Source: Bacteroidia bacterium
GTDB lineage: Bacteria > Bacteroidota > Bacteroidia > J057
Direction of reading: 5' to 3'
NCBI GenBank assembly: GCA_030430205.1
Contig: JAUIGE010000045.1
Location: forward strand, 1-47,920
Length of the DNA stretch: 47,920 nucleotides
A program made the translations under genes and the position numbers. This document shows, piece after piece, positions 24,503 to 33,200 of this stretch (its first letter is position 1; each line of letters begins with the position of its first letter). Under the pieces are notes generated by a model. That model made no database searches, was not told where the DNA came from, and was given only the letters and a program-made list of their open reading frames with translations.

Positions 24503-24940
24503 CTACCCCCTCCTCTTCCTAAAAAACTCCTGCATCAAAGCCTTGCACTCCTCCTCCATCAATCCCGTCGTAATGAGCGTCCGGGGATGTACGATCCCTG
24601 CCCCCAAACGGCCAAAGCCCGTTTTCGGCTCGGCTACGCCATAGATAATGCGTCCCAGCTGCGCCCAGCGCAGAGCTCCCGCGCACATCACGCAAGGCTC
24701 TACGGTGACGTAGATGCTGCATTCTGGCAGGTACTTGCTGCCCAGATGCTGGCAGGCGGCTGTGATGGCGATCATCTCGGCATGGGCCGTGGGATCCTGT
24801 AGCATTTCAGTCTGGTTGTAGCCTTTTCCGATGATCTGAAAATCGCTTACCACGACGGCACCTATCGGCACTTCGCCGGACTCAAATGCTCTTTCTGCCT
24901 GGCGTAGCGCCTGCCGCATGAAGTGTTCGTCTGATAGCAT
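24503..24940 (-). CDS. tadA: tRNA-specific adenosine deaminase
   Basis: 145 residues. Zinc ligands and catalytic Glu are visible: HAE at 53-55 and PCVMC with C83 and C86. TadA converts the wobble adenosine of tRNA-Arg(ACG) to inosine. The substrate loop downstream (RWAQLGRIIYGVAEPKTGFG) matches TadA rather than cytidine or guanine deaminases, though this cannot be absolute. The start codon overlaps the stop of the upstream T9SS protein gene (TAATG), so it may be translated by re-initiation. Confidence 0.9.
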   Translation of the reverse strand: MLSDEHFMRQALRQAERAFESGEVPIGAVVVSDFQIIGKGYNQTEMLQDPTAHAEMIAITAACQHLGSKYLPECSIYVTVEPCVMCAGALRWAQLGRIIYGVAEPKTGFGRLGAGIVHPRTLITTGLMEEECKALMQEFFRKRRG

Positions 24941-26814
24941 TATTTTACCACCAATTTTTGGTTGAGAAGTATACCCGCTTCGGTGCTGATTTGCAGCAGG
25001 TAAATGCCGGAAGCCAAAGGCGAAGTATCAAAAGAAAAGCGCATCCGCCCCTGCTGGTAGGGGTCAAAGTCATAAAATGTCTTGACGATACGACCCTGTA
25101 GGTCGAGGAGGTGTACGCCCAGGTGATCTGCCTTGGGCAGGTCAAACTCCACCGTGACGAAATCCTGCGCAGGATTGGGATAGACAGTAACATCAGCCTT
25201 TGGCTGATCGGGAGCTATGCTGACCAGACCGCCGGGGCGGTCGATCTCGGCGATGCTGGGCACCGCCTGTGCCAGCAATCTGCCTGTGGTGCCTATCACC
25301 CATACTTTGCCGGGACGGTAATAGGCCCGCTGGCTGCCTGTATAGTCGCCCCAGCGCTCTGAATTGAAATTTCCATTTGGCAAAACGCCGATAAAATCTG
25401 TTCCCTCTTTCACTTGAATCCTGTCAGAATATCCGCCATTGCCATCATAATACAGGGCCGTAGTAGCAGGAAAAGTCCCTTTTGCCACCATATCAAAGAA
25501 GATGATCGCATCGAAATCTCCATCTGCAGGATCGGAAGATCCTGTAAAAGCGAGGCTGGGATAGCCAAAAGTATAGGGAGCTTCGCTGATAATATTGCCC
25601 GTAATAAACTTGCTGGTACTCACATCTTTTATCGTGCCATGGTAGATTCCCGCATGGCCATTTGTGGTATCTATGGTATTTCCGACAAACTGTATTTTGT
25701 CATTAAAGATAAAAGCGTCCAAAACGCGGGCGTCATTGGTATCCAGGCTATCTGCCACACGGGCCTGGGGCCCACGGGGCGGCAGCCCATAAGGCACATC
25801 CGATGCCCGGAGGTTCACCTCCAATCCTACTCCGGGGGCATTCAGGCTATCGCTTACCCTTACGATGAAAAAGGCAGGATTCAGTATGTCAAAATTTCGG
25901 TTGGAAAGGAAATAGTGGCCGGGGCCAAAGTTCCCTTCTCCTCCTTTTACAGGGCAGAGATTGCGCAGCGTAAGCACCCCAAATTTAATATCGGACCAAA
26001 TACGCATATCGAGTGAATCCCCTCTGTAGCCATCATATTTGTCGATCTGAAAGATCAGGGTTTCCTCAAATCCCGTTTGCCAGGGCTCATTATTTCTGAT
26101 AGAATTTCCCGTCAAAAAAACCTCCTTTGTACCGATAGACAACATCGGATAGTCAAACCAGCTGTTGTTGTCGCGGGGATTTCCCTCCAGGCGATACAGG
26201 TTCCAACTGCCTGCGGCATTATGCGTTTGGGAAAATCCCAGGTAAATATTGGTGGAAGAATCTGTGCGGCTGAGGGCACAGAGGATAAATCTATCTTCAT
26301 CGGGATCATAATGCACTTTCGGATCAAAGAGGGTTCCTTCTGTACCAATAGAATTGAAAAAATTGCCCAGGGAGGCCTGTGAAAGCATATTTCCCAGCGT
26401 ATCCATCACCCGGATAGAAAAGTTGATGACACCTACTACCTGACCGCTGTCAGAGACAGCGATATGTGTATCCAGAGGGATACCTATAGGCGTAGTGGGG
26501 CCGCCAAATTCCTGGCGCAGGATGGGTTGATCAGCCCCAGCCCGCGACTGGACGCGTGTGGCATCTTTCACAGGGAAGCGGCGGGCGCTTTCCCGCTTGG
26601 CGCGCGCCAGGTAGGCGCGGTAGCTATCGCCGTCAGGCGAGGGGGCTTCTATGGAAAAAAGGCTGGTATTGAAGTCTGGGCCAAGCTGGCTCATATTCAC
26701 AACAGCTGTGCGGGCTTTGGGGCTTAGAATCTCTGTGTGGTAAGTCAGCTCCTGGGCAGACAAAAAAGAAAGGCTTAGGCATATCAAAATAAGAATAACG
26801 TAGCTTTTGGTCAT
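24940..26814 (-). CDS. Secreted protein with type IX secretion C-terminal sorting domain
   Basis: 624 residues. An N-terminal signal peptide (residues 1-21, ending LSFLSAQ) and a final domain of about 80 residues with YPNPAQDFVTVEF, LLDLQGRIV and ASGIYLLQI followed by KLVVK mark it as T9SS type A cargo. The body (about 100-530) is beta-rich, with repeated aspartate-rich turns and phrases like DPKVHYDPDEDRFILCAL and YLGFSQTHNAAGSWNLYRL, which suggests a beta-propeller; no catalytic motif recognised. Exported through the outer membrane, perhaps surface-held. tadA follows in a stop/start overlap. Confidence 0.85.
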   Translation of the reverse strand: MTKSYVILILICLSLSFLSAQELTYHTEILSPKARTAVVNMSQLGPDFNTSLFSIEAPSPDGDSYRAYLARAKRESARRFPVKDATRVQSRAGADQPILRQEFGGPTTPIGIPLDTHIAVSDSGQVVGVINFSIRVMDTLGNMLSQASLGNFFNSIGTEGTLFDPKVHYDPDEDRFILCALSRTDSSTNIYLGFSQTHNAAGSWNLYRLEGNPRDNNSWFDYPMLSIGTKEVFLTGNSIRNNEPWQTGFEETLIFQIDKYDGYRGDSLDMRIWSDIKFGVLTLRNLCPVKGGEGNFGPGHYFLSNRNFDILNPAFFIVRVSDSLNAPGVGLEVNLRASDVPYGLPPRGPQARVADSLDTNDARVLDAFIFNDKIQFVGNTIDTTNGHAGIYHGTIKDVSTSKFITGNIISEAPYTFGYPSLAFTGSSDPADGDFDAIIFFDMVAKGTFPATTALYYDGNGGYSDRIQVKEGTDFIGVLPNGNFNSERWGDYTGSQRAYYRPGKVWVIGTTGRLLAQAVPSIAEIDRPGGLVSIAPDQPKADVTVYPNPAQDFVTVEFDLPKADHLGVHLLDLQGRIVKTFYDFDPYQQGRMRFSFDTSPLASGIYLLQISTEAGILLNQKLVVK

Positions 26815-26889
26815 CAGAATTTTGCTTAGGTTGAAAAAATAAATGAGAAAGAAAGTTAAGCAAAAAAATCTAACCCGCTATTTGAAAAT

Positions 26890-26917
26890 CAAAAGCCCAG
26901 CCCCAAAGGGCCAGGCT
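26890..26917 (-). terminator. Probable terminator of the small tail-anchored protein gene
   Basis: AGCC...CCC and GGG...GGCT (26894-26917) form an interrupted stem, and the minus strand then reads TTTTGATTTTC. It lies 26 nt after the stop of the small minus-strand gene ending at 26943. The stem contains two mismatches. Confidence 0.5.
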
Positions 26918-26942
26918 AATGTCATGTCTTTAGATTCCGCTG

Positions 26943-27155
26943 TCAGACGTTGGCAAGTGTCAGGTAGAGTACGAATCCCGCTACGAATAACAGGAGGTTC
27001 TGCCATGACAATGAACTACGTTTGTCTTTCATCAACTTTTCGATGATCCGTTGTTGCTCATGGAGCGTACGCTGGACCGCTTGATCATAGGTCTCCCCAT
27101 CACGAATGAACAAGAGGGGAGTTTCTTGGAAAAACGGCTGATTGGTGTTAGACAT
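26943..27155 (-). CDS. Small tail-anchored membrane protein
   Basis: 70 residues from ATG 27153-27155 (MSNTNQPFFQETPLLFIRDGETYDQAVQRTL). The first 50 residues are soluble and helical (QAVQRTLHEQQRIIEKLMKDKRSS), and the last 18 form one hydrophobic helix (LLLFVAGFVLYLTLANV) with no tail after it. The frame could begin earlier, at a TTG at 27251, giving a second N-terminal helix; that start codon is poor. No family recognised. A promoter candidate lies 130 bases upstream. Confidence 0.6.
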   Translation of the reverse strand: MSNTNQPFFQETPLLFIRDGETYDQAVQRTLHEQQRIIEKLMKDKRSSLSWQNLLLFVAGFVLYLTLANV

Positions 27156-27285
27156 AGGCTTTTGTGTTTGGCGGTTAGGAGAAAAGTGAAAAGCATTACG
27201 CGAAATCCAATACATGAAAACAAAAAAAATCAGCCAAACAGAAAAAAACAAAAATGAAAGACTAAGCCCCAGATCAACTGTTACT

Positions 27286-27316
27286 CAAATATAAATCTCC
27301 ATTTACGGAAAATCAA
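27286..27316 (-). promoter_or_regulatory. Candidate Bacteroidota promoter for the small tail-anchored gene
   Basis: On the minus strand TATATTTG (27286-27293) fits TAnnTTTG exactly, and a TTG (27314-27316) lies 20 nt further upstream at the -33 position. The leader to the ATG at 27155 would be about 120 nt. The other part of the gap 27156-27471 (316 bases) is AT-rich with no further recognised signal. Confidence 0.4.
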
Positions 27317-27471
27317 CGTATTTGAGGCCCTTCCCCCTTTTATCACCTATCCTCCTCCCCTAATTACAGGATTTTCTACTCTCCCAATTGGTCGATTTTC
27401 CCATCTATCCACATTTTTTATATATTGGCCTTTAGTTTGTTTTTTCACTTATATATTCAACTTTAGCCTTT

Positions 27472-27639
27472 ATGGAAGATAGTCAATCATACGACGGTTA
27501 TGACAGCAGCCATGAAGAGGAAGGCGTAAAATCCGTTTTCCCATTTTTTCGGTCCTGGAGACAGGTGTATACCTTTGTTTTGGTCGAATTGGCCGGTCTT
27601 ATTCTTTTGTTTTACCTTTTTAGTAACGCCTACGCATGA
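27472..27639 (+). CDS. 55-residue single-helix protein coupled to the sodium:solute symporter
   Basis: 55 residues, starting ATG 27472. An acidic, tyrosine-rich N-terminus (EDSQSYDGYDSSHEEEG) is followed by PFFRSWRQVYTFVLVELAG and a single hydrophobic helix ending YLFSNAYA. The TGA stop overlaps the ATG of the symporter gene (ATGA, 27636-27639), so translation is coupled. Small subunits of this kind are known beside some SSS transporters (for example DUF485 and DUF4212 proteins), but those are longer with two helices; this looks like a shorter, one-helix version. It probably pairs with or stabilises the transporter. Confidence 0.82.
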   Translation: MEDSQSYDGYDSSHEEEGVKSVFPFFRSWRQVYTFVLVELAGLILLFYLFSNAYA

Positions 27640-30101
27640 ATCAAACTGCTACGCTCTCCCTGATCGATTGGCTGGTAATGGGTGGCACTATTCTGCTGAT
27701 CGTCCTATATGGCGTCTGGAAAAGCAGAGGAGCTAAAGACATCAAAAACTACCTGCTTGCCAATAAAGAGATGAAATGGTGGACCATCGGGCTGTCTGTG
27801 ATGGCAACCCAGGCAAGTGCCATTACTTTTCTCTCTACTCCTGGCCAGGCCTTTGATGACGGCATGCGCTTCGTCCAGTTTTACCTGGGTATGCCGCTGG
27901 CCATTATCATCATCTGTGCCGTTTTTATCCCGATTTACCACAGACTCCAGGTATTCACGGCCTACGAGTATCTGGAAAAAAGATTTGACAACAAGACCCG
28001 CACGCTCGGGGCTTTTTTGTTTTTGATAGCCCGAAGCATCGCTTCAGGCCTGACCATATCCGCGCCTGCGCTGATTTTGGCAGTAGCCCTGGGCTGGGAT
28101 ATTTATCTCACTACCGTGGTGATAGGCGGTATCGTCATTTTGTACACCCTTTGGGGAGGTACCAAAGCCGTTGCCTTGACCCATAAATACCAGATGGCGG
28201 TGATATTTCTGGGGATGGCCATCGCCGGCGTGCTGATGGTCATGGCCCTGCCAGACAATGTCTCCTTCGGAGATGCTATTTTCCTCGCCGGAAAGATGGG
28301 CAAGCTCAATGCCTTCACCATGCCTGAAAGCTTTGGCGACTTTTCCAATCCCAATGATTTTTTCAACAATAAATATAACCTCCTCACTGGCCTGATAGGC
28401 GGTGCTTTTCTGGCACTCTCCTATTTTGGTACGGATCAGTCTCAGGTACAACGCTACCTGACCGGCAGGTCTGTCACCCAAATGCGGGCCGGACTCCTCT
28501 TCAATGCCATGGTCAAAGTGCCCATGCAGTTTCTGATCCTGTTTTTGGGTGCATTGATGTTCATTTTCTACATCTATTCCTATCAGACAACCGAGGTACT
28601 TTATGACCAGAAATTGCGGACAGAAATAGCTGAAAGCGGACAGGTGGAGAATTTCGAGCAACTCAATGAGCTGAATGACAGCCTCAATGTGACCCTGCAA
28701 CGCAAAGCCTCAGAATTGCTGGAGCTGAAGGCTGAAGACCTGACCCCCGAAGAGTCTTTTGAGTTAAAATACCGACAGGAAGAAGCCCAGGCTCTGGCCC
28801 TGGAAATGAAACAACTGACCCGCGAGAGCGTGGAGTTGGTGGAAAAAGATCCCGAAAAAGTAAAGGTGAGAATCACCAAAAACCGGGATTATGTCTTCCT
28901 GCACTTCGTGTTGAATATGCTGCCGATAGGCGTTATCGGCCTGCTCATAGCGGTGATCCTCTCCGCAGCGATGTCCTCTACAGCCTCCGAGCTCAACTCC
29001 CTGGCCTCGGTCACGACCGTGGACATCTACCAGCGGCACCTCAAACGCAACGGCAGCGACGCTTCCTATGTAGGAGCTTCCAAGCTCTTCACACTAGGAT
29101 GGGGCATAGTGGCAATCGCCATAGCGATCATAGCTCTGGAAGAGGAAAACCTCATCCAGGCTGTCAATCACCTGGGCTCCATCTTCTATGGCCCGATACT
29201 CGGTATCTTTGTGGCGGCCTTTTTCTTTAAAAGGCTTAGAGGTACAGGCGTCTTCTTTGGCGCGCTGGCCGCCGAGGCTGTGATTTTGGGATTGGAGTTT
29301 GGCCACAAGCTTATCGACATCCCTCAGGTACCTTATCTCTGGTACAATGTGATCGGTGTGATCGTGGTATTGCTCGTTGCATTCCTACTCAATGGCTTCT
29401 CACGGCCTTCTCAGGACCATGAAGAAGAAAACTATGACCCTGTGCCCATGCCTGGTATGGATTATTCAGACTTCTCCAAAGAAGAAGAATATGAGCAGGA
29501 GGAGGATACAGATGGAGAAAAGCCCCTGACGACTGAGTTTAGCAAACCTAAACTCAAAGCTCAACCCAAACGTCATGTGGAAAATGTTGATCCATTTGCA
29601 CATCTGGCGCCGAGAGAGCATGATGTGATTGAAGATATCAAAAAGCACCTGCAAAGCCTGTTACCACAAATGGCTAAAGGCCTGCGCCGGATTACACCTA
29701 CCCGTAATCCGGAAACCTTCAGTGAGGGTGACAAAGTCACGCATCTCTTTGACTTTGAAGTCAATACTGACAACTACCAGGTGACATTCCATCCTCGTGC
29801 CATAGATGGCACAAGCCTGGCTTCCTGGGAGCCATTGCCACGCGACGGCGGCCTGATTTCGAATATGCGCCAATTAGGTCCAGAGGACTATGACCTGGAA
29901 AACAGCGGCGTTGACCGCGAAAATTATGAGAACTACCAGCTTGCCATGCAGCAAATGTTCCTTTCATGGTTCACTTTCTGCTGGCGTGAAGCAGGTGGCC
30001 GCGTAGCACATTTCCCTGCTTACCTGACTTTCGAAGGCGATACACGGACCTTCCACCTGAATAAGGGAAAATGGTTTGATGAGGCTAGCCGTTGGGGGTA
30101 G
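27636..30101 (+). CDS. Sodium:solute symporter (SSS family) with long C-terminal soluble domain
   Basis: 821 residues. The SSS core is clear: WWTIGLSVMATQASAITFLSTPGQAF in helix 2, GGTKAVALTHKYQM, SYFGTDQSQVQRYLTGRS and a late LSAAMSSTASELNSLASV. A loop at about residues 315-410 is a charged helical insertion rich in Glu, Gln and Leu. After the last helix (near 595) comes an acidic linker (about 600-630), then an extra cytoplasmic domain of about 165 residues (655-821; AHLAPREHDVIEDIKKHL to the end) with no match to known SSS tails. The transported solute is unknown. The 55-residue protein gene overlaps its start. Confidence 0.88.
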   Translation: MNQTATLSLIDWLVMGGTILLIVLYGVWKSRGAKDIKNYLLANKEMKWWTIGLSVMATQASAITFLSTPGQAFDDGMRFVQFYLGMPLAIIIICAVFIPIYHRLQVFTAYEYLEKRFDNKTRTLGAFLFLIARSIASGLTISAPALILAVALGWDIYLTTVVIGGIVILYTLWGGTKAVALTHKYQMAVIFLGMAIAGVLMVMALPDNVSFGDAIFLAGKMGKLNAFTMPESFGDFSNPNDFFNNKYNLLTGLIGGAFLALSYFGTDQSQVQRYLTGRSVTQMRAGLLFNAMVKVPMQFLILFLGALMFIFYIYSYQTTEVLYDQKLRTEIAESGQVENFEQLNELNDSLNVTLQRKASELLELKAEDLTPEESFELKYRQEEAQALALEMKQLTRESVELVEKDPEKVKVRITKNRDYVFLHFVLNMLPIGVIGLLIAVILSAAMSSTASELNSLASVTTVDIYQRHLKRNGSDASYVGASKLFTLGWGIVAIAIAIIALEEENLIQAVNHLGSIFYGPILGIFVAAFFFKRLRGTGVFFGALAAEAVILGLEFGHKLIDIPQVPYLWYNVIGVIVVLLVAFLLNGFSRPSQDHEEENYDPVPMPGMDYSDFSKEEEYEQEEDTDGEKPLTTEFSKPKLKAQPKRHVENVDPFAHLAPREHDVIEDIKKHLQSLLPQMAKGLRRITPTRNPETFSEGDKVTHLFDFEVNTDNYQVTFHPRAIDGTSLASWEPLPRDGGLISNMRQLGPEDYDLENSGVDRENYENYQLAMQQMFLSWFTFCWREAGGRVAHFPAYLTFEGDTRTFHLNKGKWFDEASRWG

Positions 30102-30113
30102 GAGAGGTGGCGG

Positions 30114-30176
30114 GAGCAGAGAGCAGAGAGCAGAGAGGCGAGAGCAGAGAATAGAGAGCAGAGAGGCGAGAGCAGA
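30114..30176. repeat. Heptanucleotide tandem repeat array, 9 units (GAGCAGA type)
   Basis: GAGCAGA repeated with GAGGCGA and GAATAGA variants, in an unbroken 7-nt period. It begins 13 nt after the symporter stop and precedes the shared terminator. Complement of the unit (TCTGCTC) is close to the TTCTCTG family at 3987-4112. Confidence 0.93.
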
Positions 30177-30203
30177 GATTTTAGACTATTTTATTTTGTA
30201 TAA

Positions 30204-30233
30204 AAAAGAGGCTGCCATTTGGCAGCCTCTTTT
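30204..30233. terminator. Two-way rho-independent terminator between symporter and alpha-2-macroglobulin genes
   Basis: A perfect 13-bp stem, AAAAGAGGCTGCC at 30204-30216 and its complement at 30221-30233, with a 4-nt ATTT loop. A and T runs flank both sides, so it can end transcription of both convergent genes. Confidence 0.93.
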
Positions 30234-30259
30234 GTTATTATTTTGTTTTTTTATTTACC

Positions 30260-33200
30260 CTACTCCACCACCTTCACCAAACCAGCTCCATGATATGAGC
30301 GATAATTCGGGTCATACATGGCCTCGGCACCCACAGGCGCCAGGCGGTAATTTCCGGTATTGACGACACGCATCATGTAGTAGTAATAATAGGTATTATT
30401 TGCACTGGCTGAGGTAAAGACCAGCAACCTGTCATCGCGGATGTCCACATACTGTGGATTCATGCGGTTGCCTTGCTTGTCGACCCAGGCCAGATCGGCC
30501 GATGTCCGCAGGCGTGGGTTTTCGATCTCAAAGCCCGCAGGGATGAGGTCTGAAATGGCGATATTGTCCACGGAACGTGGGCCTCCGGTAAGGGCGAGTC
30601 GGCAGACGATCAGGTCACCCTGGCTGAAGTTCATATCCGTGATGACCGTACCAAAGCGGTCATAATAGGTTCTGCGCACCTTGAGGTCCTTGTCCTCTTC
30701 TGTCACTTTTCCATTTACCTGCACCCCTTCGGTGTCCCAGCTATAATAGGTATTTCCCTGTCCTGCGGCACGGAGGCTGATCTTTTTGCCTGCCAAAGCA
30801 GTCGCAGAAAAACTGCTGGTCCCCGGCTTGAAGGTGTTGACCACCTTGCCATCAGCGAGCATCTCGATGGTGACGTTGGACTCGGCTGCCCGTTTGGCAG
30901 CTTTTCCCATCCCCAAAAATGTCCAGACGCGATCCTGGGTAGACCAGATGTTGTCCATGTTTTTGCTGAGGTAGCTGATGATCAAAGGTACTTGTGGGTG
31001 ATCGGGATTGACGTCCAGAAGGACGTTGAGCATGATGGCATTGGCTCGGATTTCCGAGTCAAAGCTACCGCCGGTCAGGCGGTCTGTGCGCTCTGTGGCG
31101 TAGCTGCTGGGCACCAGGTCGTTGAAGGCCGCCCAGTCTTTGGCGTGCGCATAAGCGCCCGCGAGCAGGTAGCGGGTATCACCCGTGAGCAGTTGAGGCC
31201 GCGCGCGGTAGTAGTTCATAAAGGAAATCTCAGGCCGACCGGCCAGTGCCAATACATAGAGACTGTAAACAGCCGATTTGTTGGCGATATTTTTGGAAAT
31301 ACGGCGACCATCCTCATAGGTATAATAAGTATAGGTTTCCCTGTTGGCAGCCCTTCTTACAAGGTAATCCAGGGCCTTTTCCAGCACCTGCTGATTGACA
31401 TTCAGGCCTTTCTTTTGGGCTTCAACCAGGTAATGCGTGGCAAAAGCAGATGCCCACCAATTGACATCCCCATTGTACTCCGGCCAATAGCTGAATCCGC
31501 CATCATAGCGCATCATGTCCTGTATGCGGATAGCACCTTGCTGCGCAAAGTAGATCGGATTGCCGGTCTTGTATAGATCCGGTGCCAGTTGCTGGGCAAG
31601 TTCATTGAAATACAATTGGGGGAAAGCGCTGGAAGTGGTCTGCTCCAGGCAGCCGTATGGATAGCGCACCAAATAGCGGAAATGCCTGCCCAGACCCTGT
31701 CCGGGAAAAGCGCTGACAGTAACCGAGGCTTCCTGTGTTCCACCCACAAAATTGTCAGGTATGCTAAAGGAAATCTCCTCTCCTGCCTTGATGCTACCTC
31801 CATCTCCTTTGCGGATATAGGGCGAAATAGGGCGCACAGCGATTTCAATTTCTTCCTGGACTTTGTCCAGACCAGTGGTCGTCATGGTGATCTTTCCTGT
31901 CCCGACTTCACTTTTTCCGACCAAAGTAAAATAGGTGGTTTCCGTTCCATTGGCAGCCAAACGCACAGCACGGCTTCTGTCCGAGATCAACTCTATCGGT
32001 CCTTCAACATCCACTTTTACCTGAGCTGAACCCGCTTCACCCGTGGTATTCATGACTGAAACAGGCATAACCAGGGTGTCACCCACGGAGAGCACACGTG
32101 GTATGGAAGGCTGTAAGACGATGTCATCGGCTACTTTCATCGGCATATCTGCCGAGCCAAAACGGTCGCCTTTATAGGCGACAGCCATGATGCGGACTTC
32201 CCCATTAAACTGGGGGAGCTTCAGGTCAATGGTGACTTCACCATTGGCATTGGTGCGCTTGATGCCGCTCCAATAAGACAAGAGCTTGAAGCGCTTGGCT
32301 TTGACGGGATTGAGGCGCTTGGAGCGCCCTTCATCACCACCGGCAGGTGAGGAGGTTTTCGGAGCCACGATCTCGGGGAGCAAATACTCATAGAGGTCAT
32401 AGCTCTCCACCTGCAAGCTGCGTTTGGCGTACATGGACGCATAGGGATCGGGGGTTTTGTAGCCTTTGATCTGAAGGATGCCTTCATCTACCACAGCTAT
32501 CGTCACGCGGATGTCCTGCTCTGCCTTTGTTTTGACCGTTATTTTCTGGGTCGTCCGTGGCTTCACCTTTTGGGTCGGCGCTTTTATTTCAACAGCCAGA
32601 TGCTTGTTGGCGTCTTCTACCATGATCGGGGCAAAGCCATGCCCTACGAGGAAGGGAGATTGGTTGTCGGCCGTATGCGGGCGGAAAAGCGTAGCCGTGA
32701 TATAGGCATTGGGCAAATGCTGAGGTCCCAGGTCAATATCCAATTCCACGGAATTGCCGGTGACGTTGACATACCGATGCTCGAGGATGTTATCCCGCTC
32801 GACTGTGACGAGCATTTTGCCGGCAAAAGGAGTCACAAAAAGCGCATGCGCTTTTTCACCGGGTGCATATTTTTCCTTATCCAGGACGATATCCACCCTG
32901 CCTTCTTTATCAATCTGAAAATCTCCCCTGCCTGAATTGCCGCGATAATAGGCATAGAAACCCTGAGAAACGCGAAACTGATTGCCTTTTACATTGGCAC
33001 GCAATTCATAGCTGCCTGATTTTTCTACCTGGAAATTGACCTTCTGCTCCTTGCCATTCACCACTATATTCTTGTCCCAGACATTTACTTCTACTCTTTC
33101 TGAAATATAGCGGTAGCGGCCCGTGCGGTTGGATTTGCTCAAAACAGTCTTCCAGACATGCTTCACCAGGCTCAATTCGACCGTTACGCCCTGCGCATCT

